DNA of 64,000 nucleotides from assembly GCA_964486765.1 (NCBI GenBank), contig CAZAOA010000002.1, positions 36,615 through 100,614 on the forward strand, in the 5' to 3' direction. This document shows, in pieces, positions 34,206-41,498 of the stretch. How positions within the stretch are numbered: the first letter of the stretch is position 1; every line of letters starts with the position of its first letter. Source of the DNA: CAZAOA01 sp964486765 (GTDB lineage: Bacteria > Patescibacteriota > UBA1384 > XYA2-FULL-43-10). A model generated the notes under the pieces. That model saw only the letters and a list, made by a program, of their open reading frames with translations. It had not been told where the DNA came from and did not search any database. A program made the translations under genes and the position numbers.

Positions 34206-35006
34206 TTGCAAGGGTCTCTGAGTAGGATCAAGGAACTGCTGCACGAACACGGTACAGAAGATCCGGCGAGTGAACTCGAACTGGTTACTCGACACCTCAA
34301 AGGTGCTGGGTTTAGCAACGAAGAAGTGGACCGGATCATTCTGGGGATTAACTCAAACGTACCGATCACGCGTATTCTTGGCTACAACATCGTTTGCGGT
34401 GCCAGGATAAACATCAATAGTGATGTTATCAGCCCTGGGCCTGAAACGGTTACGATAGCGGAGAAAGCGATTCAGCTTGCAAAGAAGGCTGGGAAGCTCA
34501 AGGTACTCGACATGTGCACTGGCTCCGGAGCTGTCGCAACCGCCATCGCCAAGAATGTGAACGGTAGTAACTGTGTTGGGGTAGACATCTCCAATAAAGC
34601 GCTAGAGGTCGCAAGACAGAACGCTCGGGAAAATGGCGTACAGGTTGATTACAGGTTGGGTGACCTTTTCGAGCCAGTAGCAGGGGAACTGTTCGATCTA
34701 ATCATCGCAAATCCCCCCTACGTACGAACCGCCGAGATTGAGAAACTACCCTACTTCGTTCGTGATTTTGCCCCGTCGCTCGCAATCAACGGTGGTCTAG
34801 ATGGTCTTCGTCTTCACGAGAGGATTCTTAAGGAGTCACGGCTGTTTCTTGAGCCAACTGGATTCCTGATCCTTGAGTGCGAAGATAATCAAGACACTGA
34901 ACTATTTGACCTATTCGGTCACTACAAGTGGACAGTGGCGGAGAGCTACCAGAACAGACTTGGTAAGATAAGAGGCTTCTGCCTTTCCCCGCCCGATCAT
35001 AAATGA
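34206..35006 (+). CDS. PrmC/HemK-like N5-glutamine-type methyltransferase
   Basis: 266 residues from TTG 34206, overlapping the upstream ribosome-site context (GGGGGTTAGCTAGG). PrmC-like layout: helical N-terminus (1-55), ILGYNIVCGARININSDVISPGPET, SAM motif LDMCTGSGAVATAIAK (101-116) and IIANPPYV with NPPY at 169-172. PrmC modifies release-factor glutamine; the housekeeping copy is not in this window, so orthology cannot be judged. Its place in the operon favours methylation of an amide or amine nitrogen of the pathway product. Ends in a strong terminator. Confidence 0.85.
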   Translation: MQGSLSRIKELLHEHGTEDPASELELVTRHLKGAGFSNEEVDRIILGINSNVPITRILGYNIVCGARININSDVISPGPETVTIAEKAIQLAKKAGKLKVLDMCTGSGAVATAIAKNVNGSNCVGVDISNKALEVARQNARENGVQVDYRLGDLFEPVAGELFDLIIANPPYVRTAEIEKLPYFVRDFAPSLAINGGLDGLRLHERILKESRLFLEPTGFLILECEDNQDTELFDLFGHYKWTVAESYQNRLGKIRGFCLSPPDHK

Positions 35007-35036
35007 CCCCCCTTTCTAGGGGGGTCATTTTCTTTT
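35001..35036 (+). terminator. Terminator of the radical SAM operon
   Basis: AAATGACCCCCC-tttcta-GGGGGGTCATTTTCTTTT; overlaps the stop codon of the methyltransferase. Confidence 0.93.
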
Positions 35037-35062
35037 AATAATTACTAAAATAATCTTTATTA

Positions 35063-35071
35063 TGCTATAAT
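35063..35071 (+). promoter_or_regulatory. Extended -10 promoter
   Basis: TGC-TATAAT (35063-35071), weak -35, about 40 bases before the ATG of the glycosylase-like gene. Confidence 0.6.
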
Positions 35072-35111
35072 CTAGTGTGCTCGTAAACACAAACTTGAAT
35101 AGGGGACTGTT

Positions 35112-36095
35112 ATGAATAGAACAATCAGGTTGGGCCAGACATGTAGGCTTAAAATTAAGCCTAGTGCACCTTTCAACTTTATAGCGACTGTCTTTAAACC
35201 ATCTCACTACAAGTCTGCAATTGTAAAGTTTAAGGATGAAAAGTCCTATCAGATTCTAAGAGTGGGTCGTGCGTTGTTTGGCATTGTGCTTTCCGATTCG
35301 AGCAAGAGCAAGGAATATCCCGAGGTCACTGTCACGGTTTTCGCACGCCCCGGGACTAAGGTTGAGCAGGCGACAAAGGAACAGATAACTCAGGAGATCA
35401 GGTACAGGTACAACATGGATGGAGACATCTTGGAATTTCTGAAGTCTTATGGAAAGGATCCGCAAATTTCAGGGCCGATTAAGAGGCTCTATGGGATGCG
35501 ACCGTCATGTGCGTACTCGCTCTACGAGTTCCTGATGATAACTACCATGTTGCAAAATACGGTAGTTAGAAGGTCTGTCTCCATGACCGAAGCGATGCTC
35601 AATGCATTTGGGAAAAAAGTTCTGTTTGGTGGGCAGACAATGTATGCCTTTTGGACACCCCAGGTCATTGAAACCGTCTCAGAGGAACATCTCAGGGAAC
35701 TTCGCATCGGATATCGGGCAAAGATCGTCAAGAGGATTTCAGAATCTTTTGCCCAGGGGGACATAAACGAAGCTGAATTGCGTCGGATGGGGAAAGCAGA
35801 AGTAGAGAATACTCTGCTCGGTCTTTACGGAGTTGGACCACAGTCATCTTCGTACTTGCTGTCCGAGTATTTCCATTTCTACGATGCAATGGACCATCTG
35901 CCACCATGGGAGGGCAAGATTCTTTCGATGCTTTTGTTTGGCGACAAGGTAACCCCCCCAGAGGAAACGCTAGCTTTTTTAACGGAAAGGTATGGTAGTT
36001 GTAGGGCACTTGCCGCGCACTACTTGCTTGAGGATGTTTTCTGGCAAAGAGCCGAAAAAACAATCTCATGGCTAGAAGAAGAGATTCGCGAGTAA
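35112..36095 (+). CDS. HhH-GPD DNA glycosylase-like protein
   Basis: 327 residues. N-terminal beta domain (about 1-90) as in AlkA/OGG1, then helical domain with the helix-hairpin-helix LLGLYGVGPQSSSYLLSEYF (about 234-253) and the following catalytic-Asp region YDAMDHLPPWEGKIL. The Lys used by bifunctional glycosylases in the hairpin is Gln here, so a monofunctional 3-methyladenine-type activity is more likely. G+C rich, own promoter and terminator. Next to a putative natural-product operon it may repair self-inflicted DNA damage; that is speculation. Confidence 0.8.
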   Translation: MNRTIRLGQTCRLKIKPSAPFNFIATVFKPSHYKSAIVKFKDEKSYQILRVGRALFGIVLSDSSKSKEYPEVTVTVFARPGTKVEQATKEQITQEIRYRYNMDGDILEFLKSYGKDPQISGPIKRLYGMRPSCAYSLYEFLMITTMLQNTVVRRSVSMTEAMLNAFGKKVLFGGQTMYAFWTPQVIETVSEEHLRELRIGYRAKIVKRISESFAQGDINEAELRRMGKAEVENTLLGLYGVGPQSSSYLLSEYFHFYDAMDHLPPWEGKILSMLLFGDKVTPPEETLAFLTERYGSCRALAAHYLLEDVFWQRAEKTISWLEEEIRE

Positions 36096-36102
36096 GAACT
36101 AA

Positions 36103-36130
36103 AAACCAGCTAGGTTGACCTAGCTGGTTT
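36103..36130 (+). terminator. Terminator of the glycosylase-like gene
   Basis: AACCAGCTAGG-ttga-CCTAGCTGGTT, perfect 11-bp stem followed by a short T-rich stretch. Confidence 0.8.
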
Positions 36131-36137
36131 ACTGTCC

Positions 36138-36282
36138 ATGTTCAAACACATAAGTATCACATTGAAAGATGGAGCTACCTATGAAAAAACGATATGGTGT
36201 GTCCATGAATACATATGGACATGTGCTACCTGGAGCATCAAAGATATCTAGAATCTATCCACCCAGCAAAGAAGATATCTGA
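36138..36282 (+). pseudogene. Relic of a tyrosine recombinase C-terminus
   Basis: In one frame 36138-36180 reads HISITLKDGATYEK, like the helix after the HxxR of tyrosine recombinases. In another, 36181-36282 reads KKRYGVSMNTYGHVLPGASK, with the nucleophile Tyr in the standard NTYGHVLPG context. A frameshift and a small deletion separate them, and no upstream catalytic domain is present. The relic lies close to the right-hand grpE-tail repeat, where an integrase gene of an integrated element would be expected. Confidence 0.6.
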
Positions 36283-36438
36283 TACTAGATAAATACTAAA
36301 TGAGCCAAAAATTAAAAAAGAGAGCTGCATAAAACGATCAGTTGGGTTTTCAGTTAATAAATATACGGCAAACCACCACAAAAACAATCCCACTATTACT
36401 TCGACACATACAATTGTCGGCAAATTAGTTAAAATCAC
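36238..36438 (-). CDS. Possible small two-helix membrane protein
   Basis: 66 residues from GTG 36438 with two hydrophobic helices (about 7-27 and 40-60). No ribosome site and no relatives recognised. The frame overlaps the end of the recombinase relic on the other strand. The gene may not be real. Confidence 0.3.
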   Translation of the reverse strand: MILTNLPTIVCVEVIVGLFLWWFAVYLLTENPTDRFMQLSFLIFGSFSIYLVSDIFFAGWIDSRYL

Positions 36439-36570
36439 AAATATTTTATTAATAAACTGTAGCCATCATTAAGAGAATACATTGTTGTATTATTCGCTAT
36501 ATTAACATAATCTTTGTAGAATGTTAATAAACAATAGCATAAGAAATAATAATTCTCAACACATTTTCAC

Positions 36571-36646
36571 TCTATGTTTAGAGTTCCATTCACTTTGTCA
36601 ATATCAATTCTTTTTAATATCTCTTTAAACCACTTAGTGTATTTTA
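36571..36646 (-). pseudogene. Fragment of an idi 3' end
   Basis: On the minus strand it reads KYTKWFKEILKRIDIDKVNGTLNI, the same C-terminal segment as the larger idi fragment at 37334-37690 (KYTMWFKEILKRLDLNDVKKTLNI) but diverged. No upstream idi sequence precedes it. With the other fragment it brackets the HEIEH gene. Confidence 0.8.
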
Positions 36647-36662
36647 CAAGGTTTTAGTTGTA

Positions 36663-37073
36663 TTATTTTTTATGTTTTTCAATCATGTCAACCATTTTTT
36701 CTTTTTCTTCGTGACTCAATCCGTCTTTTGTAACCCTATCTTCAACTTTTAGATGCTCTATCTCGTGTCTTAACACTTTTACTATTTTATTTAAAGGTTG
36801 ATATATATTGAGATATATTTTGTTAGGAAGTTGATAATTACCGTAAGTATCAAACTTTACTAGATATATCACATATTTAGATTGGGTCCCTGTGTTTTCA
36901 CCATTCAACATCTTTTTAATCACCTTTATTCTTTTCTTATCATTTTTAAAAAAGTCAAAAATATTTAGAGTATATATATACCCTTTGCTATCGAGCCATT
37001 TTTTATTTTTTAGAGTTCTAAAATAGCTTGCCATATTTATTAAAAGATTATGTTTTATATTTATCATAAACAA
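36663..37073 (-). CDS. Small HExxH putative metalloprotein
   Basis: Up to 136 residues; a start at residue 14 (MASYFRTL) is also possible. HEIEH (about 103-107 in VLRHEIEHLKVED) is a zincin-type motif, with Asp/His residues following (LKVEDRVTKDGLSHEE). The rest is basic and AT-rich in codon use. No signal peptide. Not recognised further. A second HExxH protein occurs in the same island at 28013-28675 without evident sequence similarity. Confidence 0.55.
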   Translation of the reverse strand: MFMINIKHNLLINMASYFRTLKNKKWLDSKGYIYTLNIFDFFKNDKKRIKVIKKMLNGENTGTQSKYVIYLVKFDTYGNYQLPNKIYLNIYQPLNKIVKVLRHEIEHLKVEDRVTKDGLSHEEKEKMVDMIEKHKK

Positions 37074-37160
37074 GGATTTTTAGTTTCTTCTCTTATCATA
37101 ATTATTTATTAATAATATATATTCTTTCCAACCATTCTACCACCAGTAACACAATAAAGA

Positions 37161-37266
37161 CTAATCCGCCCCGCTAAAGTGAAAGTGTCGAAATAACCAT
37201 TTATTTCGTCATCCCGTGCTTTGACACGGGATCCAGATCCTCAACCACTCAATAGTTGCAAAGTAA
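37161..37266 (+). repeat. grpE 3'-end repeat, copy 2
   Basis: 106 bases nearly identical to 27291-27396, about 9.9 kb apart, in the same orientation. No grpE body precedes it. It is followed by GTAAAGGTCGA as in the diverged copy at 28672-28714. The hairpin 37285-37315 (AACGGCTCACATG...CATGTGAGCCGTT type) lies just after. Confidence 0.9.
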
Positions 37267-37333
37267 AGGTCGAGATTTCCAACGGCTCACATGTATTTAT
37301 GTGAGCCGTTGGAGTTTATAACATAGTTCTATA

Positions 37334-37690
37334 TTAGATGTTTAGAGTCTTTTTGACATCGTTGAGATCAAGTCTTTTTAATATCTCTTTAAACCACATA
37401 GTGTACTTATCTGGATGTTTATTGAGGTCATCTTTTAAATCACCAATACTTATCCACTTATAATCTGAGATTTCGTTTGGATCGGGCTTTGGTTCTCCGT
37501 CGAATTTACCCACAAATGTCCAATCGTACTCATGTTCTGTTAGACCATTCTCAAATGAAGCCTTGTATATGAATTCAAAAGCTTTATATAATTTTGTTTC
37601 AAATCCAAACTCTTCCTTGAGTCTTCTTGAGGCAGCATCTTCGTAACTTTCCCCTGGAGCTGGATGAGAACAAACAGAATTAGACCACAT
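37334..37690 (-). pseudogene. idi: 5'-truncated isopentenyl-diphosphate isomerase (idi) fragment
   Basis: 118 residues starting MWSNSVCSHPAPGESYEDAASRRLKEEFG, which is the middle of type I Idi (WTNTCCSHP with catalytic Cys and a metal-binding His), then the Nudix helix, ENGLTEHEYDWTFVG with the metal-binding Glu pair, and the C-terminal helix. The first 60-70 residues, with the other two metal-binding His, are absent: upstream codons to the nearest stop are unrelated. It is therefore a relic unless a trans-complementing piece exists. It abuts the ThiF gene head to head. Confidence 0.85.
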
Positions 37691-37734
37691 GCCTAAAATC
37701 TGATATATTAACAGTATAATTAAAAAAGATTACT

Positions 37735-38556
37735 ATGCCATCAAAAGAACATCATGAATTTAGAAAAACTCATACTTCAAGAAATATGGGGCTTCTCACA
37801 GAAGATAATCAACAAAAGATCCACGACACCTCTCTCGTGATCGCTGGATGTGGTGTTGGTTCGATTATAGCCATATCTGCAGTAAGACTTGGTTTTGAGA
37901 ATCTAACACTTATTGATGGTGATACGATTGAAATATCTAATACAAACAGACAAGGCTACACCACTAAAGATGTTGGCAAACTGAAAGTAAGTGCTCTGGC
38001 AAGTAGACTTAAACAGATAAACCCACATGTAAAGATAAAAAAGTACCCGGTATTTGTTGATCTCAAAAATGCAAAGAAGATCGCTTCAGAAGGTGATATC
38101 ATCATAGACAGCATCGACCCCGATGCAGGCAATGTTGTTATCGCATTTCACAGAGAAGCTCACAAGCAGGGTAAAACTGTAATTCAGCCAACCGACGTAG
38201 GTTGGGGTGCGATGGTCTTAGTGTTTAGTCCAGAATCAATTTCTTATGATAAACTTATTGGGATAAGCCCGAATAAAGATGCAAAAGACATCTCCAGCGA
38301 AGAATCATTCGGAGCATTCGTCAACTATTTTGTAAAAGTTATGCCTCCATACGTCCAACGAATTGCAATGGATGTTGTTGAAAATAAACTTACTCATTAC
38401 CCACAACCAGTAACTGCGGCTTATACGCTTGCATCAATGACAGTATTGGCTGCAAAAAGAGTTGCTCTTGGCCTTCCGGTGAAACTTGCCCCTGACTATG
38501 CTATGTTTGATCCCAATGAATCATTAACCCCAGATGACAAAAAATATACCAAATAA
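37735..38556 (+). CDS. ThiF/E1-like adenylyltransferase-family protein
   Basis: 273 residues. E1-like Rossmann domain: LVIAGCGVGSIIAISAVRLGFENLTLIDGDTIEISNTNRQGYTTKDVGKLKVSALASRLKQINP (about 33-97), with the NRQ Arg and the conserved Asp of the nucleotide pocket. The zinc CxxC pairs of ThiF/MoeB are absent. Members adenylate the C-terminus of small carrier proteins or peptides (as MccB does for microcin C) or dehydrate tRNA t6A. It starts an apparent operon continuing past the gap with MFS, PaaK-like and histidine kinase genes. AT-rich like the core. Confidence 0.82.
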   Translation: MPSKEHHEFRKTHTSRNMGLLTEDNQQKIHDTSLVIAGCGVGSIIAISAVRLGFENLTLIDGDTIEISNTNRQGYTTKDVGKLKVSALASRLKQINPHVKIKKYPVFVDLKNAKKIASEGDIIIDSIDPDAGNVVIAFHREAHKQGKTVIQPTDVGWGAMVLVFSPESISYDKLIGISPNKDAKDISSEESFGAFVNYFVKVMPPYVQRIAMDVVENKLTHYPQPVTAAYTLASMTVLAAKRVALGLPVKLAPDYAMFDPNESLTPDDKKYTK

Positions 38557-38609
38557 AAAAACTTTATTGATAATCTCCCTCAGCTGATAGTTGATAAAGG
38601 ACAGATAGA

Positions 38610-38619
38610 NNNNNNNNNN
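38610..38619. other. Assembly gap (10 N)
   Basis: Ten N bases join two contigs. The true distance and any genes in it are unknown. The start of the MFS gene is lost here. Confidence 1.
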
Positions 38620-39898
38620 GGCTGATCTTTTGGGTGCAATAGATGCAACTGGTGTCAACATCGCTCTTCCTGTTATCACCGAAAGTCTATCGATACCAAT
38701 TCACATCGCTCAATGGATCCCAAACGCATATACATTGGCTCTGGTTGGGCTTTTGATTTTTATGGGCAAGGTTGGTGACATTGTTGGACCTAAAAAACTA
38801 TATATGGTGGGACTATCTATATTCGGAATAACATCTCTTGTCCTCGGGTTTACCAACGATGTAACTTTGATAATCATTTTTAGGGCTCTTCAGGGTGTTG
38901 GCACTGCCATACTATATACAATGCCTATGGCCATAATCGCACACTTATGGAAGGATAGGGCCAAAGCATTTGCTGTAACCGCATCATTTTTTGCATTTGG
39001 AATGCTAATCGGCCCGATGGTTGGGGGAATATTGGCGCAACTTACCATATTTGGAATTCAGGGTTGGCACTTCTTGTTTTTATTAAACATTCCATTTGTC
39101 GTATTAAGTGCAATTATTTCAGCAATATTTATTCCAAAGCTTGAAATCAAAAAGAAATCTAGTCTGAACTTTGTCTCCCTTGTCCTGTTACTTTCTGGAC
39201 TTGGCATAATTGTACTCTCTCTATCAATTATAAATAATTTATTCATTCTTCTTGGATTGGCTCTTTTAGTGTTACTTTATTATTACGAAAAATTTACTCA
39301 AAAACATCTTCTAGATTTCCCTCTTTTTAAGAACACAAACTTTTCATTTGCAAATTCAGTAAGCTTTTTTTCGATGGTAACTGTTGTCGGGATGGGCTAT
39401 GTTTTAACTTTTTATTTTCAAGATGTTTTGAGATGGAGCTCCTTTACCGCAGGGTTAGCGTTTATGCCGGTTCCCATTGCCACAGGAATAGCAGCAGCAT
39501 TGAGTGGAAAAATTAAAAAACCAAAACTGGGCGCTGTTTTAAGTTCTGGGCTCACTCTTCTTGGGATTCTTATCTTAACATTTGCGTCTCCTTCAACCCC
39601 GTATTATATGGTTGTGCTTCCAGGCATAGTTTTTTTGGCTGCTGGTAGCGGTGTGTTAATGACTACGATTTTCGCAACCATATTCGACTCTACTCCGACT
39701 GAGAAATCTGGAAATGCTTCCGGTATATTAAATACAATTCAACAGCTCGGCGCATTAATTGGAATAGCAATTGTCGCATCCTATGTATTGGACTACAAAA
39801 TGTCGTTTATAATACTTTCAACCGCTGCAATACTAGGATTTGTTTCTGCCCTATTTGTAAAAAATGTGCAAAAATCTCGATTAGTTGCTAAAATGTGA
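38620..39898 (+). CDS. MFS drug/metabolite exporter (DHA2-like), 5' end in gap
   Basis: The readable part (about 425 residues) starts inside the first helix, LADLLGAIDATGVNIALPVITESL, typical of 14-helix DHA2 exporters. The motif A region is FMGKVGDIVGPKKLYM, followed by the antiporter helix (RALQGVGTAILYTMPMAIIA) and about 12 further helices. Probably exports a small molecule by proton antiport. Only about 10-25 N-terminal residues should be missing. It is followed 28 bases later by the PaaK-like gene. Confidence 0.88.
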
Positions 39899-39926
39899 GT
39901 TGATAACATATACTTAAAATAAGATT

Positions 39927-41474
39927 ATGAACACAAAAATGAAGACCGCACAACCCAATATGAAAGAGTTGATGTCCAGCCCTCGAAAAGCAATGGATTT
40001 TTTTTCCGATATGCCAGCTGAAGCATGGGAAGGTATGCAAGCTTCAACTGCAATGAGAGTTTTTAAAGAAGCATATGAGAATACTGTATCCTATAAAGAC
40101 TTTTTAAAACAAAATCACATTAAGTATTCTGACATTAAATCTTTCGAGGATTTCAATAAACTCCCCATAATGGATAAAGATAATTATGTAACAACATATG
40201 GGTTTGATAAGATAAATTCTGTCAAGGCAGGAAAAGATTTATACTCTTTTTCACTTAGTTCCGGCACAACTGATAAACCAACTGTATGGCCAAGATACTA
40301 TGCCCAAGAAGAAGGATATGTAGGAATTTTTGACATGTTCATGACAATGTATTGGAACATTGATAAAAAAAAGACACTCGCAATTAATGCATATAACTTA
40401 GGAGTTTACGCATCAGGGATAGCGGTAAATGTTGCACTCCGTCCTCTGACTCAAAAATATAAAATGACTATGGCGACCACTGGTTCAGACCTCGACAACA
40501 TAGTTGAAACTGTCAAACAGTTATCTAAACATTATGACCAAACAATAATTTTTTCTTACCCAACATTTGTAAGATCTGTTATTGATAAACTGATTGAAGC
40601 GAAAGTTAATATTAAAAAACTTAATCTTAAAATATTTATTGGCGGTGAAGGAAATACCGTTGAATGGGGACAGTATATTTCTAAGCTAGCATCCAACAAT
40701 CCAAATGATTTAACTACTATTATTGACGGTTATGGTACTACAGATCTTGGGCTACTTGGAGTTGGGTCCTCACTAACAAACCTGATCAGAAACTTAGCCA
40801 ATAAAGACAAGTCACTCCGAGAAGCCTTATTCGGAAGAACAGACATTATCCCCACCTTATTCCAATATGTTACAAATAACTACTACATTGAGGAAATAGA
40901 CAATGAATTGTATTTTACCAGCAGTAGTTCAACTCCATTAGTTCGTTACAATCTTCGCGATCGTGGAGGGATAATAAAATTTCGTGTAATGGAACAGATA
41001 CTTGTAAGCCACGGGTATGATTATAAAAAAATGATTCGAGAGGCTGGTGTATCGAGTAAAACAATATGGCAGCAGCCATTTGTTTACTGTTTCGGTAGAA
41101 GTAGCGATACAGTTATAATTGGTGGTGGAAATATATTTCCAGAACAAGTTTCTCCAGCTTTGATCAATTCGAAAAACAAAAATATCCACAGCTTTAAACT
41201 CTCTGTCAAGGCCGACAAACAACAACATCAAGTGATGTATATACTATTGGAGCTAAAAAAAGATCTCGAATATAATAAAAAACAGTTACATTCAGCAATA
41301 AAGAAGTATCACGACATAATTCTTAAACATTTAATGAAAGTAAACTCTGATTATGCTGTTGCATTTAGATCTGATCCAAAATACTGCGATCCAAAAATTG
41401 AGATTTTTGAGTACGGGACTGGTCCATTCACACAAGATCGGGATCGCACAAAACCGAAGCTAGTAATTAAGTAA
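39927..41474 (+). CDS. PaaK/CapK-like adenylate-forming enzyme
   Basis: 515 residues. ANL-superfamily features of the phenylacetate-CoA ligase branch: the P-loop SLSSGTTDKPTVWPR (about 109-123), the substrate/AMP region IIDGYGTTDLGLLG (about 269-282), LVRYNLRDRGGIIKF and FGRSSDTVIIGGGNIFPEQV (about 389-408). It should activate a carboxylic acid as an acyl-adenylate and perhaps load CoA or an amine. With the upstream ThiF-like and MFS genes it could form a small biosynthesis and export unit. Confidence 0.85.
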   Translation: MNTKMKTAQPNMKELMSSPRKAMDFFSDMPAEAWEGMQASTAMRVFKEAYENTVSYKDFLKQNHIKYSDIKSFEDFNKLPIMDKDNYVTTYGFDKINSVKAGKDLYSFSLSSGTTDKPTVWPRYYAQEEGYVGIFDMFMTMYWNIDKKKTLAINAYNLGVYASGIAVNVALRPLTQKYKMTMATTGSDLDNIVETVKQLSKHYDQTIIFSYPTFVRSVIDKLIEAKVNIKKLNLKIFIGGEGNTVEWGQYISKLASNNPNDLTTIIDGYGTTDLGLLGVGSSLTNLIRNLANKDKSLREALFGRTDIIPTLFQYVTNNYYIEEIDNELYFTSSSSTPLVRYNLRDRGGIIKFRVMEQILVSHGYDYKKMIREAGVSSKTIWQQPFVYCFGRSSDTVIIGGGNIFPEQVSPALINSKNKNIHSFKLSVKADKQQHQVMYILLELKKDLEYNKKQLHSAIKKYHDIILKHLMKVNSDYAVAFRSDPKYCDPKIEIFEYGTGPFTQDRDRTKPKLVIK

Positions 41475-41498
41475 TTATATATCATTTCCAGGAGGGGT

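Noticed and set aside
28901..35006. UGA recoded as glycine, as in some CPR lineages
   Set aside because: UGA serves as stop (for example 32399-32401 and 35004-35006), and long conserved genes read through without needing in-frame UGA.
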